A stretch of DNA of 36,117 bases, taken from contig URRR01000026.1 in assembly GCA_900550365.1 (NCBI GenBank), forward strand, positions 1 to 36,117. The letters run 5' to 3'. A model generated the notes under the pieces. The model made no database searches. It worked only from the letters and a program-made list of their open reading frames with translations, and was not told the origin of the DNA. Source of the stretch: an uncultured Prevotella sp. (lineage in GTDB: Bacteria > Bacteroidota > Bacteroidia > Bacteroidales > Bacteroidaceae). Shown here piece by piece: positions 7,717-15,483 of this stretch (position 1 is the first letter of the stretch; each line of letters begins with the position of its first letter). The translations under genes and the position numbers were made by a program.

Positions 7717-8142
7717 TTATCCAACAGTAATCTGTCTTACAACGTTTCTTTCCTCTTTCTTAATCTTGGGAAGTACCACTGTGAGCACGCCGTCAGCCAC
7801 TTTAGCCGATATATTCTCCTTGTCAACATCGTCAGGGAGGATAAGCGTCTGCTCAAACTTGCTGTAAGCAAACTCGCGGCGCAGGTAATGAGCCTTCTTG
7901 TTCTCGTCGTTATGCTCCTTCTTGCTCTCCATCTTGATGTGAAGGTCACCCTCCTGATTAAGATGAACGTTGAAGTCGTCCTTAGTCATACCCGGTGCAG
8001 CCACCTCTACTTCATAGTCAACTTCGCTCTCCTTAACGTTGATTGCCGGTGCGGTAGCGCTTGTACGCGGCATAAAGTCGGTATCAAAGAAATCATTGAA
8101 TACGTCGGGTAACCAAGAATTTTTACGATTAACTGGTGTCAT
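7717..8142 (-). CDS. Small heat-shock protein, Hsp20/alpha-crystallin family
   Basis: This 141-residue ATP-independent holdase binds unfolding proteins in the cytoplasm. The N-terminal arm (1-33, SWLPDVFNDFFDTDF) is followed by an alpha-crystallin domain (about 34-135). That domain begins PAINVKESEVDYEVEVAAPG and contains the family signature KVADGVLTVVLPK (113-125) near its end. A short tail, VVRQITVG, follows. A purine-rich TAGGAGA lies about 9 bp before the ATG. Upstream is a full-consensus sigma-54 promoter with two phased boxes, which suggests stress-activated transcription through an enhancer-binding protein rather than by the primary sigma factor. Confidence 0.95.
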   Translation of the reverse strand: MTPVNRKNSWLPDVFNDFFDTDFMPRTSATAPAINVKESEVDYEVEVAAPGMTKDDFNVHLNQEGDLHIKMESKKEHNDENKKAHYLRREFAYSKFEQTLILPDDVDKENISAKVADGVLTVVLPKIKKEERNVVRQITVG

Positions 8143-8229
8143 AATTATTGTCTCCTATAATTTAATTTGTTGTTTTAATTCTTTCTTGCGGGCCTTCAAG
8201 TATCAGCTTCCGGCCTTCACTTAATGAAG

Positions 8230-8247
8230 TGCAACAAACATACCAGC
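8230..8247 (-). promoter_or_regulatory. Sigma-54 (RpoN) type promoter of hsp20
   Basis: On the minus strand the sequence reads cTGGTATGtttgTTGCA, matching TGGYAYRN4TTGCW at every position with correct GG-to-GC spacing. Transcription would start near 8219, leaving a leader of about 77 nt. No TAnnTTTG promoter is visible in the same stretch. Confidence 0.6.
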
Positions 8248-8257
8248 ACAGGTTTGG

Positions 8258-8291
8258 CGACAAAATGTCTGACCGGTACGACAAAATGACA
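8258..8291. promoter_or_regulatory. Two phased CGACAAAATG boxes upstream of hsp20
   Basis: CGACAAAATGTC (8258-8269) and CGACAAAATGAC (8279-8290) are repeated with 21 bp between starts, two helical turns. The first copy is an inverted repeat, GACA-aaa-TGTC. They lie 12-45 bp upstream of the -24 box and are candidate binding sites for an activator or a repressor. Confidence 0.5.
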
Positions 8292-8307
8292 CCCGGAGAA
8301 AACGCCA

Positions 8308-8350
8308 ACGCCCGTGCAGGACATCGTCTCTTGATGTTCCGCACGGGCGT
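8308..8350 (-). terminator. Terminator of the ppx/gppA gene
   Basis: A 10-bp outer stem (ACGCCCGTGC, 8308-8317, with 8341-8350) continues into an imperfect inner stem, 24 bp after the gene's stop. The T-run on the minus strand is short (TTGGCGTTTT). Confidence 0.65.
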
Positions 8351-8373
8351 GATAAATATTCATTCAGCCGTGT

Positions 8374-9270
8374 TCAGGCGTCAGAAGCAGAGTATTTGTT
8401 ACGGTAAAGACCGTCGATTATGCTGTCCGCCAAACTGATGTTAGGCACTTTTATGCTGTCGCATCCTAAGGCGTCGGCCACGGTCATGAATATCTCTGAT
8501 GCAGGAATGATGACGTCGGCACGGTCGGCCTTCAGTCCATACTGCTCTATTCGCTCCTCAACGCTTAGCGTCTTCAGCTTGTCATACACTGCCTTTATCT
8601 CGCTGAACGGCACGATGCGCGTCTCCTTATCCGAGTTGGTGAGCTTGAACAGCTTGTTGATGTTGCCGCCAGAACCTATCATGCGGATGTCGGGCATTGT
8701 CTTGGCGAAGCGCTTCAGGTCGGCCTTCATGTTCTCTACGGTCTCCTTTGACACCATGCCTCCGAGCATACGCAGAGTTCCTATGTTGTAAGACTGGCTG
8801 TGAGAGAGCACTCCGTCGTGAAGCAGAGATATCTCCGTGCTGCCTCCGCCCACGTCAATGTAAGCGTAATTGCCCTTCGTGCTCTCGATGTTTTCTATGA
8901 TGTTGTTGCACAGCAGGCGTGCTTCCTCGCGTCCGTTGATGATTTCAAGATTGATGCCGGTTGACTCATACAGCTTCTTCAGCACCTTCTTGCCGTTCTC
9001 GGCGTCACGCATTGCCGACGTGGCGCAGGCACGATAGTCGTCAACATTGTTGAGTTTCATCAGCTGGCGGAACGCTTTGAGCATGTGTTTCATCATGAGC
9101 ATGCGCTCCTTTGAAATCTTTCCGAGTGTGAAAACGTCTGAACCGAGGCGCAATGGAACCCGCATATACATCACGCGTGAAATCTGCTGGCTGCCGTCCT
9201 GGGCAGTCCTGAAGTTCTTGATGAGCAGTCGTGCTCCGTTAGAACCGATGTCTATTGCTGCTAATCTCAT
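8374..9270 (-). CDS. Exopolyphosphatase / pppGpp phosphatase (Ppx/GppA family)
   Basis: This is a 298-residue protein of the actin-like ATPase superfamily. The phosphate-1 motif is DIGSNGARLLIKNF (7-20) and the phosphate-2 motif is YIDVGGGSTEISLLHDG (about 137-153). A candidate catalytic glutamate lies in NGREEARLL (about 117). The family hydrolyses polyphosphate or the pentaphosphate alarmone; this short two-domain version lacks the C-terminal HD extension of E. coli Ppx. The next gene upstream on the same strand is ppk1, which makes polyphosphate, so the pair is a synthesis/degradation unit. An intervening 305-bp gap with an array suggests they are not tightly co-transcribed. No separate promoter could be picked out. 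Confidence 0.9.
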   Translation of the reverse strand: MRLAAIDIGSNGARLLIKNFRTAQDGSQQISRVMYMRVPLRLGSDVFTLGKISKERMLMMKHMLKAFRQLMKLNNVDDYRACATSAMRDAENGKKVLKKLYESTGINLEIINGREEARLLCNNIIENIESTKGNYAYIDVGGGSTEISLLHDGVLSHSQSYNIGTLRMLGGMVSKETVENMKADLKRFAKTMPDIRMIGSGGNINKLFKLTNSDKETRIVPFSEIKAVYDKLKTLSVEERIEQYGLKADRADVIIPASEIFMTVADALGCDSIKVPNISLADSIIDGLYRNKYSASDA

Positions 9271-9575
9271 AGTTTTAATTGTTTAGGAATAAGGAAGTGA
9301 GTGGAGAAACAACAGGCAGAAATGCCGCGACAGACTGTCTCAGATGCATCCATACCGGCGCTTTCCCGCCCTGCTTCCATGTTGTCAGTATATTAAAATA
9401 ACGTAATTCTGCCGATTATATTTCGCCTGATTTTATTTCATTTGTAACTTATTGACAATCAATGCGTTACCAAAAGTCTTGCAAAAGGCCGTCTTTTAGG
9501 GTGCAAAAGGCCGTCTTCCGCAGTGTAAAAGATGACCTTTTACAACGCGAAAGACGGCCTTTTATATTTTATCTG
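9271..9575. other. Gap between ppk1 and ppx/gppA
   Basis: The gap contains array B (9483-9563) with its conserved flank. The rest (9271-9445) has no gene and no promoter match I can defend. Confidence 0.7.
9483..9563. repeat. 22-bp-period palindromic array B (4 units)
   Basis: Units start at 9483, 9505, 9527 and 9549; spacers are agggtgc, gcagtgt and acaacgc. The conserved flank (attgacaatcaatgcgttac) is at 9451-9470. The array starts 13 bp downstream of the ppk1 stop codon and could also serve as its terminator: the last unit is followed by TT-rich sequence, and neighbouring units can pair. Confidence 0.88.
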
Positions 9576-11660
9576 TTATTCTGCTGTTACTTCAACGGCC
9601 TTCTGCTCAGCTTCATAAGCATTGTGAAGCTCCTCCTGAGAGCGGAAAGGACGGTCGCCTTCAACGGGCTGTATCACGTTTTCTCCTGTGCCGTCGACAA
9701 TGCGTCCGTTAGTAGTGTCCTTAAGACCGTACTCTACCGTGCGCAGCAAGTCACGCTGCAGATCCTCGTCATAGACGGGAGTCATCACCTCGATACGGTT
9801 CAGCAGATTGCGCGGCATCCAGTCGGCGCTGCCGATAAAGTACTTCGGCGCGCCGCCGTTGCAGAATATCAGTATGCGCGAATGCTCCAGATAGCGGTCG
9901 ATTATGCCTACGGCGTGTATGTTGTCGCTCACTCCCGGTATGCCCGTAACGAGCGAACTGTTGCCACGGAGCACGATGCCTATCTTCACTCCGGCTGCCG
10001 ACGCGGCATACAGTTTGTTTACAACGTCAGGCTCGGTGATGTGGTTTATCTTCATCTTTATCCATGCCTCGCGGCCTGCCTTTGCGTTCTTTATCTCGTT
10101 GTTGATGAGAGATATTATCCTGTTCTTCATCGAATTGGGCGACACGAGCAGCTCTTTGAAGCGCACCTGAGAGAACGGGCGGTCAATAAAGTCAAACACT
10201 TTCTTTACCTCCTGCACAATGTTCTTCCTTGCGGTCATCATCAGATAGTCTGTATATGTCTTTGCGTTGCCCTCGTGGAAGTTACCCGTACCTATGCAGG
10301 CGATGTTGCCTTGCTTTGATTCTATGTACAGAAGCTTTGAGTGAATCTTAAGTCCCTCAACGCCGAAGATTACGTTGATGCCCTCTTCCTGCATGCGCTT
10401 GCTCCACTTTATGTTGCTCTCCTCGTCGAAGCGGGCAAGGAGTTCAACAACGGCAGTTACCTTCTTGCCGTTGCGTGCGGCGCAAATCAGGGCCTTGACC
10501 ACCTTCGAGTCCTTTGCAAGACGGTACAGCGTGGTCTTGATTGACTTCACTTCTGGCTTCAACGCGGCCTCACGCAGCACGCGGATGTAGCCGTCAAACG
10601 AGTGATAAGGCACGTGGATGAAGAGGTCCTTGCGGCGTATCTGGTCGAGAATGCTCTCCTGTGAGAGGAACTCGGGCTTCATTATGGGTTTCCATTTGGG
10701 ATATTTCAGCTCCTCATGGCCACAGTCAGGAAACTTCATCAGGTCTCTGTGGTTCTGGTAACGGCTGCTGGCGAGCGAAGCGTCGAGCTTGCTTACGTCT
10801 ATCTTCGACATCAGTTTCTTCCTCATGTCCTTAGGCATCTCGCGGTCGTAGATAAGGCGCACGGGGTCGCCATGCCTGCGGCTGCTCACGCCTTTGGCTA
10901 TTTTCTGAAGCACACCGTAGTCGAAATCGTTCTCCATTTCCATTTCGGCGTCTTTCGTGAACTTGAAAGAATAGGCCTCAAAAGTGCTCGGCTTGAAGCC
11001 GATAAATATCAGAGGAAGACAGTAACGCACTACGTCGTCAAGATACATGATGTTGTCAAAACCGTCAGAAGAAGGCACTTTGACGAAGCGTCCGTGCTCT
11101 CTTTCAGGTACCTTGATTATCGCCAGACTGCTCTTCGGCAGGCGCAGACCCTCCGCAGGCTCTGTTTTCTTCACCAGAAGATAAATCCTGTTGTCCTCAA
11201 GCTGGCCTATCTCGTCTATCTCAGAAAACCAGATAGGGTTAGTGTAGCCGTTAAGGCGGTCGAGATAGAAGTTCTTCAGATATGCGGCCTGCTCCTCGTT
11301 GAGCATCGTCTCGTCAAGTAACCGTATGTTATGTTCCTGCAGTTTGGAGAACACTTCTTCTATTGCGACGGTGTATTCCTGGCTGAACTGCGAGTTTAGT
11401 TTGTTTATTGTCTTTATAGTCTTCCGTATATTGTCAGACTGTTTGCGTATTTCCTTGTTGTCAGATTCGAGCAGACGGTTAAGCGAAGCCATGCGCACAC
11501 GGAAAAACTCATCAAGGTTATTAGAGTAAATACCGAGGAACGACAGCCGTTCGAGCAGCGGAATGTTCTCCTTGCGGGCTTCCTGCAGTATGCGGTGGTT
11601 AAAATACATCCAACTGATGTCACGCTCAACATAGCGCGTCTCCTTACTTTTCTTTGCCAT
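9576..11660 (-). CDS. ppk1: Polyphosphate kinase 1
   Basis: PPK1 reversibly transfers the gamma phosphate of ATP to inorganic polyphosphate. The protein of about 694 residues fits the family. An N-terminal helical domain begins YVERDISWMYFNHRILQEA and includes NNLDEFFRVRMASL. The phosphorylated histidine is in GLKIHSKLLYIESK (about residue 439), followed by GTGNFHEGNAKTYTDY. A second conserved His is in YLEHSRILIFCNGG (about 591), followed by IGSADWMPRNLLNRIE. I start it at the ATG at 11660 (MAKKSKETRYVERD); an in-frame GTG three codons upstream is possible. A -7 box (11791-11798) and two hairpins lie in the leader. ppx/gppA follows downstream. Confidence 0.96.
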   Translation of the reverse strand: MAKKSKETRYVERDISWMYFNHRILQEARKENIPLLERLSFLGIYSNNLDEFFRVRMASLNRLLESDNKEIRKQSDNIRKTIKTINKLNSQFSQEYTVAIEEVFSKLQEHNIRLLDETMLNEEQAAYLKNFYLDRLNGYTNPIWFSEIDEIGQLEDNRIYLLVKKTEPAEGLRLPKSSLAIIKVPEREHGRFVKVPSSDGFDNIMYLDDVVRYCLPLIFIGFKPSTFEAYSFKFTKDAEMEMENDFDYGVLQKIAKGVSSRRHGDPVRLIYDREMPKDMRKKLMSKIDVSKLDASLASSRYQNHRDLMKFPDCGHEELKYPKWKPIMKPEFLSQESILDQIRRKDLFIHVPYHSFDGYIRVLREAALKPEVKSIKTTLYRLAKDSKVVKALICAARNGKKVTAVVELLARFDEESNIKWSKRMQEEGINVIFGVEGLKIHSKLLYIESKQGNIACIGTGNFHEGNAKTYTDYLMMTARKNIVQEVKKVFDFIDRPFSQVRFKELLVSPNSMKNRIISLINNEIKNAKAGREAWIKMKINHITEPDVVNKLYAASAAGVKIGIVLRGNSSLVTGIPGVSDNIHAVGIIDRYLEHSRILIFCNGGAPKYFIGSADWMPRNLLNRIEVMTPVYDEDLQRDLLRTVEYGLKDTTNGRIVDGTGENVIQPVEGDRPFRSQEELHNAYEAEQKAVEVTAE

Positions 11661-11709
11661 AATTTTCACAACTCAAATGTTATTATGTGGTCAACAAAAA
11701 CACGTCTGA

Positions 11710-11761
11710 CAGTCTTCGGCTCTGCTGAAGCCGCAGTTCGGCTTTGCGGAACGGCAAAGCC
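11710..11761. promoter_or_regulatory. Hairpins in the ppk1 leader
   Basis: GGCTTTGC (11740-11747) pairs perfectly with 11754-11761 over a 6-nt loop, and a weaker CGGCT/AGCCG stem lies beside it. Both fall between the inferred transcription start (near 11784) and the ppk1 ATG. Confidence 0.4.
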
Positions 11762-11790
11762 TGACTTGAACAATACGCCTTTTATTTTTG

Positions 11791-11798
11791 CAAAAGTA
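11791..11798 (-). promoter_or_regulatory. Possible -7 box of ppk1
   Basis: The minus strand reads TACTTTTG, matching TAnnTTTG. There is no convincing -33 TTTG at the right distance. Confidence 0.4.
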
Positions 11799-11882
11799 AG
11801 ATTATTATTCAACATTACGGTTGTAACTGATGTTAAAATACTGCTAAAAAATCAGTGCGAAACACGTTTCGCTCTGATTTTT

Positions 11883-12145
11883 AGCAGACAAGCAGACAAG
11901 TGACAAGCAGACAAGGAGATTTGCTTTTCTTAGAAATTATAGAAGTTAAAGAAGTTATCACTCGCTTCGCTCGTTAGAAGTTATAGCCAAATGCTTTGTT
12001 AATTAAGAGATAAGAGTTAAGAATTAAGAAAGCTAATCTTCTTGTCTGCTTATCTGCTTGTCATTCATTTACAAATATCTTGTCACTCGTTTGCTTGTTA
12101 CTTGTTTCTGATATCTTGTCTGCTTGTCACTCGTTTGCTTGTCTG
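11883..12145. repeat. gacaagcagacaag inverted repeat pair
   Basis: The left arm (11883-11916) and the complement of the right arm (12112-12145) are nearly identical over 34 bp, both of the form agcagacaagca...gtgacaagcagacaag. A third partial copy lies near 12037-12063. The right arm overlaps the last codons of tnaA. Confidence 0.7.
11936..12000 (-). repeat. Second dispersed repeat family, copy c
   Basis: It contains agaagttaaagaagttatca, then ctcgcttcgctcgttagaag and ttatagccaaatgctttgtt, closely matching 5851-5920. The outer part of the full-length copies is missing. Confidence 0.7.
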
Positions 12146-13521
12146 CTGATAAGCCTTTCCAGTTGCACAGTGAAGTGACGCATGAGCGGAGCCTCCCATG
12201 TAATGCGCACGCCACGGGTTATCTGCTCGCGGCGATCGTACACATTCTTCAGCGCTGCGGCTATTACGGCCATGTGGTTGTCGGTATATACGCGGCGCGG
12301 AATGGCCAGACGGAGCAGGTCGAGACCGTCAAAGCGGTTCTCACGGGTCACCGGGTCGCGGTCGGCCAGCAGGTAACCGATTTCACATCCGCGTATTCCG
12401 GCCTCGAGATACAGCTCTATCGTCAGCGTCTGGGCAGGGAACTCTTCCTTCGGAACACGTGTCAGCACCTTCGGAGCGTCAACGAATATGGCGTGCCCTC
12501 CTGCCGGACGCTGGTACGGGATGCCGTAACCGTCGAGCAGCGAGGCAAGGTATTGCACCTGATGTATGCGCGTCTCAAGGTTGTCGAACTCTGTATTCTC
12601 GTCAAGTCCGATAGCCAGCGCGTTCATATCCCTGCCGTTCATGCCGCCGTAAGTGAGGTAACCCTCAAACTGGACGCAGTAACCTTTGGCTCCGTCGTAC
12701 CAGTCCTGACGGTTGGTAGCAATGAAACCGCCCATGTTCACGATGCCGTCTTTCTTGGCGCTCATGGTCATTCCGTCTGCCAGCGAGAACATCTCGCGGG
12801 CTATCTCCTTGATTGTCTTGCCGGCATAGCCCTCCTCACGGGTCTTTATGAAGTACGCGTTCTCGGCAAAGCGGGCAGAGTCAAAGATTACGGGCTTGCC
12901 GTATTTATCAGCAATACGGCGCACCTGCCGCAGGTTCTCCATTGAAACGGGCTGCCCTCCGGCCGTGTTGTTGGTTATGGTTACTATAATAAAAGGTATG
13001 CGGTCAGCATGTTCTTTCAGCGCATTCTCAAGTTTCACGGGGTCGACATTGCCCTTGAAAGGCACCTCGAGCTGCGTGTCCTTGGCCTCATCTACCGTGC
13101 AGTCGAGCGCAACGGCATGTCTTCCCTCGATATGTCCTTTCGTTGTGTCGAAGTGAGAGTTGCCGGGCACGATGTCACCGGCGTGCACAAGATAAGAGAA
13201 CAGCACGTTCTCGGCGGCGCGGCCCTGATGAGTGGGTATCACGTAGTCAAAACCGGTGATGCGCTTGATAGTGTCTTTCAGGAAAAAGAACGACTCAGCG
13301 CCGGCATAGCTCTCGTCGCCAGTCATCATTCCAGCCCACTGGCGGTCGCTCATAGCGCCCGTTCCGGAGTCGGTAATAAGGTCGATATACACTTGGCTGG
13401 CCCTCAGTTGGAACACGTTATAGTGCGCCTCCTTAATCCATTGCTCACGTTCCTGTCGGGTGCTCTTGCGGATCGGCTCAACCATCTTTATTTTCCATGA
13501 TTCAGCAAAAGGTATTTCCAT
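12127..13521 (-). CDS. tnaA: Tryptophanase
   Basis: Tryptophanase is a pyridoxal-phosphate beta-eliminating lyase that splits tryptophan into indole, pyruvate and ammonia in the cytoplasm. The 464-residue protein shows DLITDSGTGAMSDRQWAGMM, IPTHQGRAAENVL, ITNNTAGGQPVS, DSARFAENAYFIKTRE and the cofactor-lysine motif MTMSAKKDG (Lys256/257). DSARFAENAYFIK and SAKKD favour tryptophanase over tyrosine phenol-lyase, which has DATRCVENAYFIK and SGKKD. The N-terminus MEIPFAESWKIKMVEPIRKS supports the chosen ATG. The last six residues, SRQANE, are encoded by the right arm of an intergenic repeat. A strong promoter lies at 13548-13579, and TGTAAGCAAA boxes lie farther upstream. No TnaC-like leader peptide is evident. 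Confidence 0.93.
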   Translation of the reverse strand: MEIPFAESWKIKMVEPIRKSTRQEREQWIKEAHYNVFQLRASQVYIDLITDSGTGAMSDRQWAGMMTGDESYAGAESFFFLKDTIKRITGFDYVIPTHQGRAAENVLFSYLVHAGDIVPGNSHFDTTKGHIEGRHAVALDCTVDEAKDTQLEVPFKGNVDPVKLENALKEHADRIPFIIVTITNNTAGGQPVSMENLRQVRRIADKYGKPVIFDSARFAENAYFIKTREEGYAGKTIKEIAREMFSLADGMTMSAKKDGIVNMGGFIATNRQDWYDGAKGYCVQFEGYLTYGGMNGRDMNALAIGLDENTEFDNLETRIHQVQYLASLLDGYGIPYQRPAGGHAIFVDAPKVLTRVPKEEFPAQTLTIELYLEAGIRGCEIGYLLADRDPVTRENRFDGLDLLRLAIPRRVYTDNHMAVIAAALKNVYDRREQITRGVRITWEAPLMRHFTVQLERLISRQANE

Positions 13522-13547
13522 AGATAAGGTCTTTTAGTTTACGATAG

Positions 13548-13579
13548 CAAATATAGTGAAAATAACGTTTGCCGACAAA
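13548..13579 (-). promoter_or_regulatory. Promoter of tnaA
   Basis: On the minus strand, TTTG (13576-13579) and TATATTTG (13548-13555) are separated by 20 bp, a full match to the Bacteroidota consensus. The ATG is 26 bp beyond the -7 box. Confidence 0.78.
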
Positions 13580-13650
13580 CATTTTGACATATTTTATGTT
13601 GCCGTCAATCATGTCGTTGATGGTTACGCTGACAATATGTCAGTAAAAAC

Positions 13651-13742
13651 TGTAAGCAAACGACAGGTTTTTGCTTACACAAAATGCACGCGGACAAAGA
13701 TTATGAACTATCCTTTAACCTTTCAGCACGTGTTTGCTTACA
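13651..13742. promoter_or_regulatory. Three TGTAAGCAAA boxes upstream of tnaA
   Basis: The 10-mer occurs at 13651-13660 on the plus strand and at 13670-13679 and 13733-13742 on the minus strand. The first two form an inverted repeat with a 9-nt gap. All lie 70-165 bp upstream of the tnaA -33 box. They could be operator sites or, for the pair, a hairpin. Confidence 0.45.
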
Positions 13743-13746
13743 AATT

Positions 13747-13805
13747 AAAAGACCGTCTTTTGGCGTATAAAAGACGGTCTTTTGCATCGCATTTTGCGGC
13801 CTTTC
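13747..13805. repeat. 22-bp-period palindromic array G (3 units), terminator-like
   Basis: Units start at 13747, 13769 and 13791 with spacers ggcgtat and gcatcgc. The first two, AAAAGACCGTCTTTT and AAAAGACGGTCTTTT, are exact complements and can form a 15-bp stem with a 7-nt loop ending in TTTT on either strand. It lies 95 bp past the pepD stop. The third unit is degenerate. I see no clear conserved flank. Confidence 0.8.
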
Positions 13806-13899
13806 AGCGCTCAATTCATGGTCTTTCAGACAGCCGCTGATTTCATGCCGCAGTGTCTGTGACAATAAGTCAGCAAAAGGCAGGCCGTCAGTCTAAATA

Positions 13900-15357
13900 T
13901 TACTTCTCGGGAATTTCCTCGAGAGTCTTAACCAGCAGGTCCCAGAACTTTGTCGTTGAGGGCCAGTGGGCACGCTCGTTAGGCGTATGAGGAGACAGCA
14001 GCGTAGGACCGAACGAGCAGATGTCGAGGCCCGGATACTTAGAAAGTATGATGCTGCACTCAAGTCCTGCATGGACTACCTGCACCAGAGGCTCTTCACC
14101 GAAGAGGTCGTTGTATATCTTGCGCATGCGCTTTATCAGCTCACTGTCGGTGTTGGGGTCCCAGCCTCCGTAAGCTCCGCTAAGCTCGACCTTCATTCCG
14201 GCCATGTTGAAACAGCTCTCGAGAGATGTTGCCAGCTCGTCTTTCTTTGTCTCGCTTGAGCTGCGTGCCAGTATCTTTATGGCTGCCTTGCCGCCCTCGA
14301 TGTCAACGATAGCGAGGTTGGATGATGTCTCTACTATGCCGGGGATTGACGGAATGTAGCGCCATACGCCGTTGTGAGCAGCGTAAATGGCGTCGACGAG
14401 GTTGTCTTGAATCTCCTGCGGCACAACGTATGCGGGCAGTTCAACGTCTTCTACGGTAACGTCAATCTCGCCCTCTATGCCTTTATACTCATCGTTGAAA
14501 GTCTCCTTATAGTCGTTTACAAGCTCGATGAGGTCGTCCTTGTTCTCCTTCGGCAATGTAATCACAGCCTCAGCCTCACGCGGAATGGCGTTGCGCATGT
14601 TGCCTCCATGCCAGCTTGCGAGACGCGCCTCATCTTCAGCGATGGCCTCACGGATGATGCGCACGAGCATCTTATTGGCGTTTCCGCGGCCTACTCCGAT
14701 TTCAAGTCCCGAGTGTCCGCCCTTCAGACCTTTGACCGTCAGGCGCACTGCTATGTCTTCCTTATCGCTTTCAGCCTCCTTATAGTCAAGCGTCGCGGTG
14801 ATGTCAACGCCTCCGGCGCTGCCTATAATCAGCTCGCCCTCAGTCTCGGTGTCAAGGTTCAGCAGTATTTCGCCATCCAGTTCACCAGCCGGCAGACCGT
14901 TGGCGCCGTACATTCCGGTCTCCTCATCAGCGGTGATAAGCGCCTCGATAGGACCGTGTTTCAGGTCTTTGGCCTCCATAACGGCCATTATTGCAGCCAC
15001 ACCGAGGCCGTCGTCTGCACCGAGAGTGGTGCCCTTTGCCTTAACCCAATCACCGTCAATATAGGTCTGTATGGGGTCAGTCTCAAAGTTGTGTGTGCTG
15101 TCTTTTTCCTTCTGGGGCACCATGTCCATGTGTGCCTGCAGGATAACGGTCTTGCGGTTCTCCATGCCAGGAGTAGCCGGTTTACGCATAACGATGTTCT
15201 CGGCCTCGTCCTTGAAGGCTTCAACGCCTGTCTTCTTAGCGAAGTCGAGCAGGAATTGCTGTACTTTGTCAAGATGTCCCGACGGACGCGGAACATGTGT
15301 CAGTGCATCAAAGTTTCTCCAGACGCACTCCGGTTTAAGGTTTTTAATCTCACTCAT
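13900..15357 (-). CDS. pepD: Aminoacyl-histidine dipeptidase (M20 family)
   Basis: This cytosolic dinuclear-zinc dipeptidase cleaves Xaa-His dipeptides such as carnosine. In the 485-residue protein the first metal ligands are His76 and Asp78 in VILQAHMDMV. The bridging Asp115 is in GTTLGADDGLGVA, and the catalytic Glu145 and ligand Glu146 are in ITADEETGMYGA. The length and the PRPSGH start fit PepD rather than the shorter M20 peptidases. I use the ATG at 15357 (MSEIKNLKPECVW); another in-frame ATG lies two codons upstream at 15363. The leader contains ttaagagttaag repeats. Confidence 0.94.
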   Translation of the reverse strand: MSEIKNLKPECVWRNFDALTHVPRPSGHLDKVQQFLLDFAKKTGVEAFKDEAENIVMRKPATPGMENRKTVILQAHMDMVPQKEKDSTHNFETDPIQTYIDGDWVKAKGTTLGADDGLGVAAIMAVMEAKDLKHGPIEALITADEETGMYGANGLPAGELDGEILLNLDTETEGELIIGSAGGVDITATLDYKEAESDKEDIAVRLTVKGLKGGHSGLEIGVGRGNANKMLVRIIREAIAEDEARLASWHGGNMRNAIPREAEAVITLPKENKDDLIELVNDYKETFNDEYKGIEGEIDVTVEDVELPAYVVPQEIQDNLVDAIYAAHNGVWRYIPSIPGIVETSSNLAIVDIEGGKAAIKILARSSSETKKDELATSLESCFNMAGMKVELSGAYGGWDPNTDSELIKRMRKIYNDLFGEEPLVQVVHAGLECSIILSKYPGLDICSFGPTLLSPHTPNERAHWPSTTKFWDLLVKTLEEIPEK

Positions 15358-15363
15358 AGTCAT

Positions 15364-15483
15364 TGATATTTAGTTAAGAATTAAGAGTTAAGAGTTAAGA
15401 AAATATACATTCTCTCTCCTTTACTCCCTTTCTACATACTTATTTATTACTTTTCAACTTACTACTTTACTCCCTACTACTTA
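15364..15483. repeat. Low-complexity tract between pepD and the flippase-like gene
   Basis: An agttaagaattaagag-type run (15371-15399) is followed by a pyrimidine-rich tract with repeated acttactacttta-like words (15405-15483). No hairpin with a T-run is visible, so the two minus-strand genes may be co-transcribed. Confidence 0.5.

Larger units (their letters stand above)
11661..12126. other. Repeat-rich gap between tnaA and ppk1
   Basis: The gap contains the ppk1 leader and promoter, gacaagcagacaag-type inverted repeats (11883-11916 against 12112-12145, with a partial copy near 12037-12063), a copy of the second dispersed family (11936-12000) and a short ttaagagttaagaattaag tract at 12004-12028. 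I see no gene. Confidence 0.7.
13522..13899. other. tnaA upstream region and end of pepD
   Basis: The region holds the tnaA promoter, three TGTAAGCAAA boxes, and array G serving the 3' side of pepD. I see no gene. Confidence 0.7.

Noticed and set aside
12127..13521. Tyrosine phenol-lyase
   Set aside because: The protein is related, but the DSARFAENAYFIK and SAKKD motifs and the N-terminus fit tryptophanase.
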